This document shows positions 17,812 to 26,073 of a DNA stretch of 64,000 bases, in pieces. Both the position numbers and the translations under genes were made by a program. Below the pieces are notes generated by a model. The model did not search any database, was not told the DNA's origin, and worked only from the letters and a program-made list of their open reading frames with translations. The DNA is from Nitrospirillum pindoramense (lineage in GTDB: Bacteria > Pseudomonadota > Alphaproteobacteria > Azospirillales > Azospirillaceae): contig NZ_VITR01000007.1 in the NCBI RefSeq assembly GCF_007827955.1, forward strand, positions 62,001-126,000, written 5' to 3'. Position 1 is the first letter of the stretch; each line of letters begins with the position of its first letter.

Positions 17812-18107
17812 CACACGATCTCCGCATCAATCTTGTCGTATTCGGCATGCGTTCCGATGAATTTCACCAGAACGCGCCTGAACGTGTAGGACACATGGAC
17901 GATCAGGCGGAATTTGTTGCCGCCAAGATCAAAGATCACCCGGTTATCCCCCACGAAATCCACGGTCGAACCGAACTGCGCCTTGATGTCGGCGGGGCCG
18001 GCCCATTCAGCCCTGGCGGCTATCGCATACCATCCCCGGGCGGAAGCCTCCGCCCGGGGATGCTTTTCCCAGAACTGGCGAAGTGTGCGCAGGGCTATGA
18101 CTTGCAT
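17811..18107 (-). CDS. higB: HigB-type toxin, RelE-like mRNA interferase
   Basis: A 98-residue toxin predicted to cut mRNA on the ribosome. Family features are LRQFWEKHPRAEASARGWY near the N-terminus, DFVGDNRVIFDLGGNKFRLI in the centre, and RRVLVKFIGTHAEYDKID at the C-terminus, where the basic residues and the terminal His-containing segment are typical. A perfect 14-bp inverted repeat lies inside the coding region at 18031-18062 (codons for HPRAEASARG). Translation appears leaderless: no Shine-Dalgarno is seen and the candidate -10 is 6 nt from the ATG. Confidence 0.9.
   Translation of the reverse strand: MQVIALRTLRQFWEKHPRAEASARGWYAIAARAEWAGPADIKAQFGSTVDFVGDNRVIFDLGGNKFRLIVHVSYTFRRVLVKFIGTHAEYDKIDAEIV
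18031..18062. repeat. Perfect inverted repeat inside higB
   Basis: Arms of 14 bp, CATCCCCGGGCGGA and its exact complement, separated by AGCC. It is within the higB reading frame near its start and keeps the expected length of the protein there. The hairpin would form in the higB mRNA about 45-75 nt from the start codon. Confidence 0.8.
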
Positions 18108-18113
18108 GTTTCA

Positions 18114-18166
18114 ACCATAGCCCGTTCCCACACCGGGAACAAGAAGGATATTCCCGTGAAGGGAAC
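18114..18166 (-). promoter_or_regulatory. higBA promoter and two palindromic operators
   Basis: Two matching palindromes: GTTCCC-ACACC-GGGAAC at 18124-18140 and TTCCC-GTGAA-GGGAA at 18151-18165, centres 26 bp apart. On the minus strand a candidate -35 TTGTTC (18142-18137), a 17-bp spacer and a -10 TATGGT (18119-18114) put the start of transcription at or very near the higB ATG. The first palindrome covers the spacer and -35. The likely binder is HigA or the HigBA complex, inferred from the usual autoregulation of such modules. Confidence 0.65.
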
Positions 18167-18217
18167 ATCCTTGCCCCTGAGACCAGGTCCTTGAAGGGCA
18201 TCGCTAGGCAGACTCCC

Positions 18218-19627
18218 TCAATGCGCCGTGCTGGTGAATACCTGCTCGGCACCGCCTTTCTTGAAGACGATGCCCCCCTTCATCACGAAGTCGACCTTGC
18301 CCATCAGGGTGATGTCCTTGGTCGGGTCGCCGGGGACGGCGACGATGTCGGCGTACTTGCCGGCGGCGACGCTGCCGATGTCCTTGTCCTTCTTCAGCAG
18401 GGTGGCGGCGTTGATGGTGGCCATCTGCAGGGTGTAGATCGCCGGCATGCCCACCTGGACCAGCAGGGGGAAGTCCTTCCAGTTCTCACCGTGCGGGTAG
18501 ACACCGGCGTCGGTGCCATAGGCGAACTTCACCCCCGCCTTGTAGGCGTCGCCCACCGTCTTCATCAGCTGCGGCCCCACCAGCAGGGCCTTGGCCTGTA
18601 CCGCCGGCGGATAGGCGTGGGGGTTGCCCTTGGCCTTTTCGGTCACATAGGTGCCGGTGTAGATCGTGGGCACGTAGTAGGTGCCGTGCTCCTTCATCAG
18701 CTTCATGTCCTGGGCGTCCATGAAGGTGCCGTGCTCGATGCTGTCGGCGCCGGCGACGACGGCGCGGCGGATGCCCTCCGCCCCGTGGGCGTGGACGCCG
18801 ACGATGTAGCCGTACTCGTGCGCCGCCGTGACCAGGGCCTTGGTCTCCTCCTCCGTCAACTGGCTGTTGTCGACGCTGCCCGACAGGTCCAGCACGCCGC
18901 CAGTGGTCATGATCTTGATGGTGTCGACGTTCTGCTTGTAGTGCTCGCGCACCGCCTTCCAGGCATCGGCCGTGCCGTTGATGATGCTGTCGTGCGCACC
19001 CACGTCGGGCTGCAGATCCATGCGCAGGCCATCGCCGTCGTCGGCGTGGCCGCCGGTGGAGCCGATGGCGGGCCCGGCCGTCAGGATGCGCGGGCCGGGT
19101 ACCCAGCCCTTGTTGATCTGGTCGCGCAGGGCCACCGTCTCATAATGGCTGTCGCCCAGGTTGCGCACGGTGGTGAAGCCGCCGAGCAGGGTGCGCTTGG
19201 CCCATACCGTGCTGCGCACCACCCAGTCGGCCAGGTTGAAGTGCAACATGTCGCTGTAGACCGTGGGCGAGAACTCGCTGCTGATGTGGACATGGGCGTC
19301 GATCAGGCCGGGCAGGCAGGTTTCCCCCGCCAGGTCCACCACCTCGGCATCGGCGCGGGTGACGGTGCCGGGCACCACCTCCACCACCCGCTCACCCTGG
19401 ATGACCACGCTGGTCGGGCCCAGCATCTTGCCCGCCACCGAATCCAGCAGCGCCGGGCAGTGCAGGACCACCGGCTTGGGCGGCCCGTCCTGCGCCTGGG
19501 CGGTCACCGGCCCGGCGAGGGAGACCAGCGCGCAGCCGGCCAGCAAGGCAAAGGAACGGGCGGCGCGGCGACGCACCGTCGACAGACGACCAACAGCCAT
19601 TTTCGGCATCCCCTTATGTGAAGCCAT
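18218..19627 (-). CDS. Secreted metal-dependent amidohydrolase
   Basis: A 469-residue amidohydrolase-superfamily protein with a signal peptide (basic RRRAARSFALLAGCALVSLAGPVTAQAQ split near 19-45). Metal-site motifs are IDAHVHISS, the probable carboxylated Lys in IKIMTTGGV, VHAHGAEGI, SIEHGTFMD, and the catalytic Asp in YGTDAGVYPHGENW. This set matches the imidazolonepropionase-like/Xaa-Pro dipeptidase (prolidase-like) branch that hydrolyses small peptides or amides; the substrate is unknown. The start may be 19627 or a downstream ATG in MPKMAVGRL. It lies on the opposite strand between higBA and gpsA, 149 nt before the gpsA start. Confidence 0.85.
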   Translation of the reverse strand: MASHKGMPKMAVGRLSTVRRRAARSFALLAGCALVSLAGPVTAQAQDGPPKPVVLHCPALLDSVAGKMLGPTSVVIQGERVVEVVPGTVTRADAEVVDLAGETCLPGLIDAHVHISSEFSPTVYSDMLHFNLADWVVRSTVWAKRTLLGGFTTVRNLGDSHYETVALRDQINKGWVPGPRILTAGPAIGSTGGHADDGDGLRMDLQPDVGAHDSIINGTADAWKAVREHYKQNVDTIKIMTTGGVLDLSGSVDNSQLTEEETKALVTAAHEYGYIVGVHAHGAEGIRRAVVAGADSIEHGTFMDAQDMKLMKEHGTYYVPTIYTGTYVTEKAKGNPHAYPPAVQAKALLVGPQLMKTVGDAYKAGVKFAYGTDAGVYPHGENWKDFPLLVQVGMPAIYTLQMATINAATLLKKDKDIGSVAAGKYADIVAVPGDPTKDITLMGKVDFVMKGGIVFKKGGAEQVFTSTAH

Positions 19628-19776
19628 ATCCCTGATTCATCCGCCGGTTACCCCACCGGTCGGCTGACGCCACGGTAGCATCGCCCCCCGTCCGCCGCCA
19701 CCGGCCCATTGCGGAAGCCGGCCCATCCGGGGTAAGCCAAAGCCGGCAAACGCTTACCGGTTCGGAAGGGGACGAA

Positions 19777-20769
19777 ATGCAGCGCATCGGTGTCATCGGC
19801 GCGGGTGCCTGGGGCACGGCCTTGGCCATGGCCGCCCGCCGGGCCGGGCGCGACGTGGTGCTGTGGGCGCGTGAGGCCGAGGTGGTGACCGCCATCAACG
19901 GCCGGCATGAGAACACCCCCTTCCTGCCCGGCGTGCCCCTGGACCACGACATCCGCGCCACCGGCGACCTGGCGGAGGCCGCCCAGGCCGACGCCGTGCT
20001 GCTGGTCACCCCGGCGCAGCACATCCGCGCCACGACATCCCGGCTGAAACCCCTGCTGGCGTCCGGCACCCCCGTCGTGCTGTGCGCCAAGGGCATCGAG
20101 ATCGCCACCGGCAGCCTGATGACCGAGGTGGCGGCCGGCGAGCTGCCCGACACCCCCGTGGCCGTGCTGTCCGGCCCCACCTTCGCCGCTGAGGTGGCGC
20201 GGGGCCTGCCCACGGCCGTGACCCTGGCCTGCCGGGACGCGCAGGTCAGCCAGCGCTTGGCCCAGGCCCTGGGCAGCCTGACCTTCCGCCCCTATGCCAG
20301 CGATGACCTGGTGGGCGCGGAGATCGGCGGGGCGGTGAAGAACGTGCTGGCCATCGCCTGCGGCATCGTCGCCGGCCGCGCCCTGGGCGACAACGCCCGC
20401 GCCGCCCTGATCACCCGCGGCCTGGCGGAAATCGCCCGCCTGGGCCAGTCGCTGGGCGCCAGGCCGGAGACCTTCATGGGCCTGTCCGGCCTGGGGGACC
20501 TGACGCTGACCTGCGGCAGCCTGCAGTCCCGCAACATGTCGCTGGGCCACGCCCTGGGCCAGGGCCAGCCGCTGGCCACCATCCTGGCCGGCCGCACCTC
20601 CGTGGCGGAGGGTGTCTACACCGCCGAGGCGGTGGTGCGCCTGGCCGCCCGCTGCCAGGTGGACATGCCCATCTGCCAGGCGGTGGACGCCATCCTGAAC
20701 CATGGCGCCGACGTCAACGCCACCATCCAATCCCTGCTGTCCCGCCCACTCAAACCTGAGGGCGCCTAA
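19777..20769 (+). CDS. gpsA: Glycerol-3-phosphate dehydrogenase [NAD(P)+]
   Basis: Reduces dihydroxyacetone phosphate to sn-glycerol 3-phosphate for phospholipid synthesis. The 330-residue enzyme has the Rossmann start IGVIGAGAWGTALA, LCAKGIE, LSGPTFAAEVARGLPTA, the catalytic Lys in EIGGAVKNVLAIACGI, and GLSGLGDLTLTC with SRN after it. It heads a run with YciI (22 nt), then EVE and Rieske genes on the same strand, an order often found just after tsaD. Confidence 0.96.
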   Translation: MQRIGVIGAGAWGTALAMAARRAGRDVVLWAREAEVVTAINGRHENTPFLPGVPLDHDIRATGDLAEAAQADAVLLVTPAQHIRATTSRLKPLLASGTPVVLCAKGIEIATGSLMTEVAAGELPDTPVAVLSGPTFAAEVARGLPTAVTLACRDAQVSQRLAQALGSLTFRPYASDDLVGAEIGGAVKNVLAIACGIVAGRALGDNARAALITRGLAEIARLGQSLGARPETFMGLSGLGDLTLTCGSLQSRNMSLGHALGQGQPLATILAGRTSVAEGVYTAEAVVRLAARCQVDMPICQAVDAILNHGADVNATIQSLLSRPLKPEGA

Positions 20770-20791
20770 GCCTTACCGGAGAGCCATTCCC

Positions 20792-21073
20792 ATGCATTTC
20801 GCCATCACCTGCACCGATAAGCCCGGCCACCTGGATCTGCGCCTGGCCACCCGCCCGCGCCACCTGGAGTACCTGGACGGCCAGGTGGCCCACATCGTCG
20901 TGGCCGGCCCCCTGCTGGACGCCGAGGGCAAGCCCACGGGCAGCCTGCTGGTCGTGGACTTCCCGGACGAGGCCGCCGCCCAGGCCTTCGCCGCCGCCGA
21001 CCCCTATGCCGAAGTCGGCCTTTTCGCTTCCGTAACGATCCAGCCCTTCCGCGTCGTTTATCCGAAGGCCTGA
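20792..21073 (+). CDS. YciI family protein
   Basis: A 93-residue dimeric ferredoxin-like fold protein. Family features are the start HFAITCTDKPGHLDLRLATR, RHLEYLDG with the conserved His, VAGPLLDAEGKPTGSLLVVD, and FAAADPYAEVGLF followed by PFRVVY. The conserved His/Asp pair suggests catalysis, but the reaction is unknown for most members. It begins 22 nt after gpsA with GGAGAG upstream. Confidence 0.9.
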   Translation: MHFAITCTDKPGHLDLRLATRPRHLEYLDGQVAHIVVAGPLLDAEGKPTGSLLVVDFPDEAAAQAFAAADPYAEVGLFASVTIQPFRVVYPKA

Positions 21074-21138
21074 CCAGCGCCATCACCAGCCCACCCCGCT
21101 TTTTCTTGGGATGCGCCCCCCTTTTTACATAAAGGAGG

Positions 21139-21228
21139 GCCGCCGGAGATTTACGGGGAGCGTAGCGGACTGGAAATCGAGGATAAGCCAAGCGGCCGGA
21201 TGGCCGCGCCCGGCGCCTGAGGGAACAA
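21139..21228 (-). repeat. Intergenic structured repeat, copy C
   Basis: Contains stem II GATTT...AAATC around GGGGAGCGTAGCGGACT, the linker GAGGATAAGCCAAG and stem III GCGGCC-GGAT-GGCCGC, then GCGCCCGGCGCCTGAGGGAAC. Stem I is truncated to GGCCGCCGG. It is the only copy not sense to the gene upstream: it lies antisense between YciI and EVE, and its end is 10 nt from the EVE start codon, where GGGAACAAGG could serve as ribosome-binding sequence. Confidence 0.85.
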
Positions 21229-21238
21229 GGAACCAAAC

Positions 21239-21652
21239 ATGTCCTACTGGCTGGTGAAGTCGGAACCCTTCAAATATTCCTGGGACAAGTTCGTGGCCGA
21301 CGGCCGCACCCATTGGGATGGCGTGCGCAATTACCAGGCCGCCAACAACCTGAAGGCCATGAAGGTGGGCGACCGCGCCTTCTTCTATCATTCGAACGAG
21401 GGGCTGGAGATCGTCGGCATCGCCGAGGTCGTGCGCGAGGCCTATCCCGACCCGTCGGATGAAAGCGGCCGCTTTGTCATGGTGGACCTGAGGCCGGTGA
21501 CACCGGTGAAGACGCCCCTGACCCTGAAGGACATCAAGGCCGACCCCGAGCTGTCCAGCATGGCCCTGGTGCGCCAGTCACGCCTGTCCGTCTGCCCCAT
21601 CACGGAGGCGGAATGGAAAAACGCCTGCCGGCGCATGGGCGTCGATGCCTGA
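21239..21652 (+). CDS. EVE domain-containing protein
   Basis: A 137-residue single-domain protein of the PUA-like EVE family: YWLVKSEPFKYSWDKF at the start, WDGVRNYQAANNLKAMKVGD, AFFYHSNEGLEIVGIAEVV, YPDPSDESGRFVMVDLRPV and SRLSVCPITEAEW. EVE domains read modified bases in DNA or RNA; stand-alone bacterial copies like this one are widespread next to housekeeping genes and not by themselves a defence marker. Repeat copy C lies directly upstream. The stop overlaps the Rieske gene start by 8 nt. Confidence 0.93.
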   Translation: MSYWLVKSEPFKYSWDKFVADGRTHWDGVRNYQAANNLKAMKVGDRAFFYHSNEGLEIVGIAEVVREAYPDPSDESGRFVMVDLRPVTPVKTPLTLKDIKADPELSSMALVRQSRLSVCPITEAEWKNACRRMGVDA

Positions 21653-22010
21653 GGCGGCTACCCCTCTGGCCCCTTCGCCCCTGTGCCGCCTGGACGACAT
21701 TCCCGACGGCCAGGCCAAGGGGATCAATTGGGGCAGCGGCGCCGACCGGCAGGAAATCCTGGTGACCCGGCGCGGCGGCGCGGTGTTCGCGTATCACAAC
21801 CGCTGCCCCCATGTCGGCACCACCCTGGACTGGATGCCCGACCAATTCATGAGCGCCGACGGCCAGCATCTGCAGTGCGCCACCCACGGCGCCCTGTTCC
21901 GGGTGGAGGACGGCCTGTGCCTGCGCGGCCCCTGCGCCGGCCGTGGCCTGACGCCGGTGGCCGTCCGGATCGAGGATGGCGCGGTGCACCTGGACGCCAC
22001 TGCCACTTGA
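21645..22010 (+). CDS. Rieske [2Fe-2S] domain protein
   Basis: A 121-residue single-domain ferredoxin-like protein. The cluster ligands are in NRCPHVGTTLDW (Cys, His) and LQCATHGALFRVEDG (Cys, His), the pattern of Rieske ferredoxins of dioxygenase type rather than of cytochrome bc1. No oxygenase gene is near, so its electron partner is unknown. The start is at 21645 inside the last codons of the EVE gene, implying coupled translation. Confidence 0.92.
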   Translation: MPEAATPLAPSPLCRLDDIPDGQAKGINWGSGADRQEILVTRRGGAVFAYHNRCPHVGTTLDWMPDQFMSADGQHLQCATHGALFRVEDGLCLRGPCAGRGLTPVAVRIEDGAVHLDATAT

Positions 22011-22050
22011 GCGCCGGCGACGTCGCCGGCACGTGGTTAGGCCGGGGTCG

Positions 22051-22368
22051 TCAGGCCGACCGGGTCTTCATCGTGGCGGCGAAATCCTCGGTCGTCGTGA
22101 CCATGCGGCGAGCGATCACCCCGACCTCGCGGGCCACATCGGCGACGGTGGGCGTGGAGAGGGCGTCGTTGGCGACGGCCGCGGACGAGGCGACCCCGCC
22201 CTCCCCCGTGGCCAAGCCCGAGGCCGTGCGTGCCACGGCCGGGTGGGACAGCGCCCGCAGGACGCTGTCGATCGCCATAAGGCTGGTACGGCTGCTGATC
22301 TGGCTCAAGCGGCCGATCAGGTCCGTGGCGTCCTGTCCTGCACCGTTGTCCCCAACACCGGTCGTCAT
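22051..22368 (-). CDS. Small helical protein resembling a chemoreceptor tip
   Basis: A 105-residue protein without membrane segment or signal peptide. Residues 17-40 (LIGRLSQISSRTSLMAIDS and on) line up with the methyl-accepting chemotaxis protein hairpin tip ([17 protein letters not shown]) at about half of positions. The second half (VARTASGLATGEGG, then VADVAREVGVIARRM) resembles the return arm. It could be a remnant or a free-standing adaptor of an MCP. It faces the Rieske gene tail to tail (40 nt) and is divergent from acs. Confidence 0.6.
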   Translation of the reverse strand: MTTGVGDNGAGQDATDLIGRLSQISSRTSLMAIDSVLRALSHPAVARTASGLATGEGGVASSAAVANDALSTPTVADVAREVGVIARRMVTTTEDFAATMKTRSA

Positions 22369-22891
22369 GGTCGTCCTATCCGCGCGGAGCTACGGGCGCC
22401 GTCGCAGGGGCGCCCGCCGATGACAATAACAGCCTTATCAATAACACAAAATGAACACGCGCGGCAGCGACGCCAATGGAGAGGGGTGGGGAAATCACCC
22501 GATCGCTCCGCAACCTCCAGGAGCCCCCCCTTGGGCGCCGCCCTGAACGGTTGGCGGGGTGATCTATGTCATGGCCCCATCGCCGTCGATGGTTTCCCAT
22601 GCCACGACTCCGCCGGAAAAAACAAGGCGCACCCCCAGGGCTGACGCGAAATTTACCAGCCGCCGCAACGGCCTGGCGCTTGTGGAATGCGGGGGCAAGA
22701 GGGATACTCGGGCCGGTAAGCGATGGCCATCGCCGCCGGGCTTGGACTAGACGATGCCGGCCAGCGCCCCCCGATGTGGAGGGGGCAAGCCGGACAGGGA
22801 TGGCGGCTTCGGAAGGGGTACACCCCGCGAGGGAGTGGGCCCGCGAAGCCCCGGCAGGCGACAACACATCAGGGAAGGAAACCAAGGTCCC
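22369..22891. other. 523-bp intergenic region upstream of acs
   Basis: No credible gene. The part near 22430-22455 is AT-richer (AATAACAGCCTTATCAATAA) and may hold the promoter of the small gene at 22051. Near acs the sequence is GC-rich with a GGAAGGAAACC ribosome-binding region at 22872-22882. Frames that read through here into acs lack family similarity upstream of its true start. I found no convincing sigma-54 or riboswitch signature. Confidence 0.5.
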
Positions 22892-24832
22892 ATGAGCAAC
22901 AACACCCTGTTCCCCGTTCCCGACGCGGTGGCGGCAGACGCCTGGGTCGACGCGACGAAATACCAGCAGATGTATGACCGCTCGATCAGTGATCCGGACG
23001 GGTTCTGGGGCGAGCATGGCCGCCGGCTGGACTGGATCCAGCCCTATACCAAGGTGAAGAACACCAGCTTCACCGGCGATGTGTCCATCCGCTGGTATGA
23101 GGACGGCGTGCTGAACGCCTGCGCCAACTGCGTGGATCGTCACCTGCCCGCACGCGCCGACCAGACCGCCATCCTGTGGGAGGGCGACAGCCCGTCCGAA
23201 CACAAGCACATCACCTATTCCGAGCTGTACGACAACGTCACCCGCCTGGCCAATGTGCTGAAGGCGCGCGGCGTGAAGAAGGGCGACCGGGTCACCATCT
23301 ACCTGCCCATGATCCCGGAGGCTGCCTACGCCATGCTGGCCTGCGCCCGCATCGGCGCCGTCCATTCCGTGGTGTTCGGCGGCTTCTCCCCCGACAGCCT
23401 GAAGGACCGGGTGCAGGACTGCGGCAGCAGCGTCGTCATCACCGCCGACGAGGGCCTGCGCGGTGGCCGCAAGGTGGGCCTGAAGGTCAACGCCGACCAG
23501 GCCCTGAAGTCCTGCCCCAGCGTGGACACCGTCATCGTCGTGCGCCGCACCGGCGGCGCGGTGAACTGGGTCGAGGGCCGGGACATCTGGTACCACGAGG
23601 CCCTCGCAGCCGCCTCTTCCGATTGCCCGCCAGAGCCGATGAACGCGGAAGACCCGCTGTTCATCCTTTACACCTCCGGTTCCACCGGCAAGCCCAAGGG
23701 CGTGCTGCACACCACCGGCGGCTACCTGGTCTACGCCAGCATGACGCACCAGTACGTCTTCGATTACCACGAGGGCGACGTCTACTGGTGCACGGCCGAC
23801 GTGGGCTGGGTCACCGGCCACAGCTACATCCTGTACGGGCCGCTGGCCAACGGCGCCGTGACCCTGATGTTCGAGGGCGTTCCCAACTATCCGGACAGCG
23901 GCCGGTTCTGGGAAGTCATCGACAAGCACAAGGTCAACATCTTCTACACCGCCCCCACCGCCATCCGGGCATTGATGCGCGAGGGCGAAGGGCCGGTGAA
24001 GCGCCATAGCCGCAAGAGCCTGCGCCTGCTGGGCTCGGTGGGTGAGCCCATCAACCCCGAGGCCTGGCTGTGGTACCACTCCGTGGTGGGTGATGAGCGC
24101 TGCCCCATCGTCGACACCTGGTGGCAGACGGAAACCGGCGGCATCCTGATCACCCCGCTGCCCGGTGCCACCGCCACGAAGCCGGGCTCGGCCACCCTGC
24201 CCTTCTTCGGGGTGAAGCCGGTCATCGTCGATAACGAGGGCCACCTGCTGGAAGGGGCGACCGAGGGCAACCTCTGCATCGCTGACAGCTGGCCCGGCCA
24301 GATGCGCACCGTGTTCGGCGACCACGAGCGCTTCAAGCAGACCTACTTCTCCACCTTCGCCGGCAAATATTTCACCGGCGACGGCTGCCGCCGGGACGAG
24401 GATGGCTATTACTGGATCACCGGCCGCGTGGACGACGTCATCAACGTTTCCGGCCACCGCCTGGGCACGGCCGAGGTGGAAAGCGCGCTGGTCGCCCACC
24501 CCAAGGTGGCCGAGGCCGCCGTCGTCGGCTACCCGCACGACATCAAGGGCCAGGGCATCTACGCCTATGTCACCCTGAACGCCGGCGAAACCCCGTCGGA
24601 GGAGTTGCGCAAGGAGTTGGTGGCCTGGGTGCGCAAGGAGATCGGCCCCATCGCCACGCCCGACCTGATCCAGTGGGCGCCCGGACTGCCCAAGACCCGC
24701 TCGGGCAAGATCATGCGCCGCATCCTGCGCAAGATCGCCGCCAACGAGCATGAGGCGTTGGGCGACACCTCAACCCTCGCCGATCCGACGGTCGTCACCG
24801 ACTTGGTGGACAGCCGCATGAACCGGGGCTGA
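22892..24832 (+). CDS. acs: Acetyl-CoA synthetase
   Basis: Activates acetate to acetyl-CoA through acetyl-AMP. The 646 residues match the family. Motifs in order: [31 protein letters not shown], the P-loop [52 protein letters not shown], and the C-terminal RSGKIMRR, whose Lys is the regulatory acetylation site in relatives. The start at 22892 gives [12 protein letters not shown]; a longer frame to 22754 has no family similarity. A strong terminator follows 23 nt after the stop. Confidence 0.97.
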   Translation: MSNNTLFPVPDAVAADAWVDATKYQQMYDRSISDPDGFWGEHGRRLDWIQPYTKVKNTSFTGDVSIRWYEDGVLNACANCVDRHLPARADQTAILWEGDSPSEHKHITYSELYDNVTRLANVLKARGVKKGDRVTIYLPMIPEAAYAMLACARIGAVHSVVFGGFSPDSLKDRVQDCGSSVVITADEGLRGGRKVGLKVNADQALKSCPSVDTVIVVRRTGGAVNWVEGRDIWYHEALAAASSDCPPEPMNAEDPLFILYTSGSTGKPKGVLHTTGGYLVYASMTHQYVFDYHEGDVYWCTADVGWVTGHSYILYGPLANGAVTLMFEGVPNYPDSGRFWEVIDKHKVNIFYTAPTAIRALMREGEGPVKRHSRKSLRLLGSVGEPINPEAWLWYHSVVGDERCPIVDTWWQTETGGILITPLPGATATKPGSATLPFFGVKPVIVDNEGHLLEGATEGNLCIADSWPGQMRTVFGDHERFKQTYFSTFAGKYFTGDGCRRDEDGYYWITGRVDDVINVSGHRLGTAEVESALVAHPKVAEAAVVGYPHDIKGQGIYAYVTLNAGETPSEELRKELVAWVRKEIGPIATPDLIQWAPGLPKTRSGKIMRRILRKIAANEHEALGDTSTLADPTVVTDLVDSRMNRG

Positions 24833-24854
24833 TGCACCGGATCATGGATGACGG

Positions 24855-24889
24855 AAAGGCCGGCCGGGGCAACCTGGCCGGCCTTTTCT
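24855..24889 (+). terminator. Rho-independent terminator of acs
   Basis: Perfect 11-bp stem AAAGGCCGGCC / GGCCGGCCTTT with a 10-nt loop, followed by TTCT. It starts 23 nt after the acs stop. Confidence 0.9.
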
Positions 24890-24910
24890 CTGCCCCGTGT
24901 CAGTGGCACG

Positions 24911-24990
24911 AGATGTCTGGGGAGCCGAAGGCGAACTGGAAATCGAGGGGACGCCAAGCCAGCGGACGCTGGCGCCCGGCGCATGGGGAA
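24911..24990 (-). repeat. Intergenic structured repeat, copy D (diverged)
   Basis: Keeps CTGGGGAGC, CGAACTGGAAATCGAGG, CGCCAAGC and the GCGCCCGGCGC end. Stem III is CCAGC-GGAC-GCTGG, a full arm replacement with pairing and loop kept. Stem I is absent and stem II is weak. It lies 35 nt after the mmcB stop in mmcB sense, facing the acs terminator. Confidence 0.75.
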
Positions 24991-25024
24991 GCCTTTGAAC
25001 GGTCACGTTCAAAGGCCGCGCGTA

Positions 25025-25531
25025 TCACAGCGCCGTCGGCCGGGGATCTTCCACCTGGTGCAGGCGCTGGAAGGCCTGCATGGCAACCCGCAGCAATAGG
25101 GTCTTGCGCCGCGCGGCGTTCAGCTTGACCTCGGGACCCTCGCGCAGGATTTCCGCGCCATAGCCGTCGGCGACGATCAGGCCGCATTCCTCGGGAATCA
25201 ATTCCTGGGGAAAGTCCTCGCCCACGGCGAAGTAGAAACGGTCACAGAACTCCAGGTAATCGCCCCATTTGTGGTCGGCGCGGAAATCGGCGACGGAGCT
25301 TTTGATCTCGACGATGGTGACGGTGCCGTCGCCGGCCAGAGCCAGGATATCGGCGCGGCGGTTGTTGGCCAGCGGTACCTCCAGCATGGAGCGCATGCCG
25401 CGGTGGACCAGCATGCGGCGGACGCCGCGCGCCAGCAGCAGGGCGCGTTCCATGCCCGGCCGGCCGAAGAAGGGCGGCACGGTGGCGGGAATGACAAAGT
25501 CGGCGGCATCGTCATCGGGGGGCGCGGACAT
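25025..25531 (-). CDS. mmcB: MmcB family DNA repair protein
   Basis: A 168-residue protein of the alphaproteobacterial MmcB family, an SOS-linked DNA repair factor in Caulobacter and relatives. The core RADILALAGDG...IVEIKSS has the D...ExK spacing of PD-(D/E)xK nucleases. FGRPGMERALLLARGVRRML comes before it and FAVGEDFPQELIPEECGLIVAD after it. It lies 5 nt downstream of the coiled-coil gene at 25537 and ends a three-gene unit. Nuclease activity is inferred from the motif only. Confidence 0.88.
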   Translation of the reverse strand: MSAPPDDDAADFVIPATVPPFFGRPGMERALLLARGVRRMLVHRGMRSMLEVPLANNRRADILALAGDGTVTIVEIKSSVADFRADHKWGDYLEFCDRFYFAVGEDFPQELIPEECGLIVADGYGAEILREGPEVKLNAARRKTLLLRVAMQAFQRLHQVEDPRPTAL

Positions 25532-25536
25532 GGGCC

Positions 25537-26073
25537 TTACCCCCGCTTGAAGCGTTCCACCTTCTGGACGCGATAGCCCAGGCCGGTGGGAAAGCGCTGT
25601 TCCGCCCGGAAACGGGCGTCGCGGTCCGTGGTGGCGCCCAGCAGATAGACGCGCGCGCCGTCATCGCCGCCGGGGATTTCCGGCTCCCCCCCGTTGGCGG
25701 CCATCCCGGCCACGGGGGCCACGGTCACCTCCCACAGGCGGCCATGCACCAGCACCGCCTTGTCCGGGACGATCAGGCGGCGGCGGGGCGCGGACTGCAA
25801 TTCACGCAGCTTGGCATCCGCCTCCGTGCGCACGGCGCGCAGTTCCGCCACCGCTTCCTCCAGGACAGCGACCTCGCGGGCGCTGCCCTCGGCCGTGGCC
25901 TTGGCGTCATTGGCGGCGGCGGTGGCGTGACCCAATTCCTCCTCCAGACGGCCCAGCCGGCGCTCCCGCGTCCGGCGGTCCTCCTCAATGCTGCGGGCGG
26001 TCAGCGTGAACTGGATGAGCGAATACATCAACAGGACGATCAGCCCGATATTGGCGAGCAGCGCGGCCGACAT
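25537..26073 (-). CDS. Single-pass membrane protein with coiled coil, unknown function
   Basis: A 178-residue protein I cannot name. An N-terminal membrane helix (LLANIGLIVLLMYSLIQF) is followed by a charged coiled coil from about 28 to 95 (RTRERRLGRLEEELGHA, VAVLEEAVAELRAV) and a C-terminal globular part of about 75 residues with RLIVPDKAVLVHGRLWEV and VYLLGATTDRDARFRAEQRF. Its ATG overlaps the stop of the gene at 26073 as TGATG, and mmcB follows by 5 nt, so all three are probably one transcript. Confidence 0.8.
   Translation of the reverse strand: MSAALLANIGLIVLLMYSLIQFTLTARSIEEDRRTRERRLGRLEEELGHATAAANDAKATAEGSAREVAVLEEAVAELRAVRTEADAKLRELQSAPRRRLIVPDKAVLVHGRLWEVTVAPVAGMAANGGEPEIPGGDDGARVYLLGATTDRDARFRAEQRFPTGLGYRVQKVERFKRG

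Noticed and set aside
21239-21652. EVE-domain gene as part of an anti-phage system
   Set aside because: It is a stand-alone EVE protein in a housekeeping neighbourhood (gpsA, YciI, Rieske) without restriction or other defence genes.
22660-22690. Sigma-54 promoter upstream of acs
   Set aside because: TGGCGC and ATGCGG are present, but the GG-to-GC spacing is 12 rather than 10 nt and the core bases do not fit.
22376-24751. 791-codon open frame antisense to acs
   Set aside because: It is the antisense shadow of acs. High GC and codon bias keep such frames open, and its composition is His/Gly/Val-rich with no domain.
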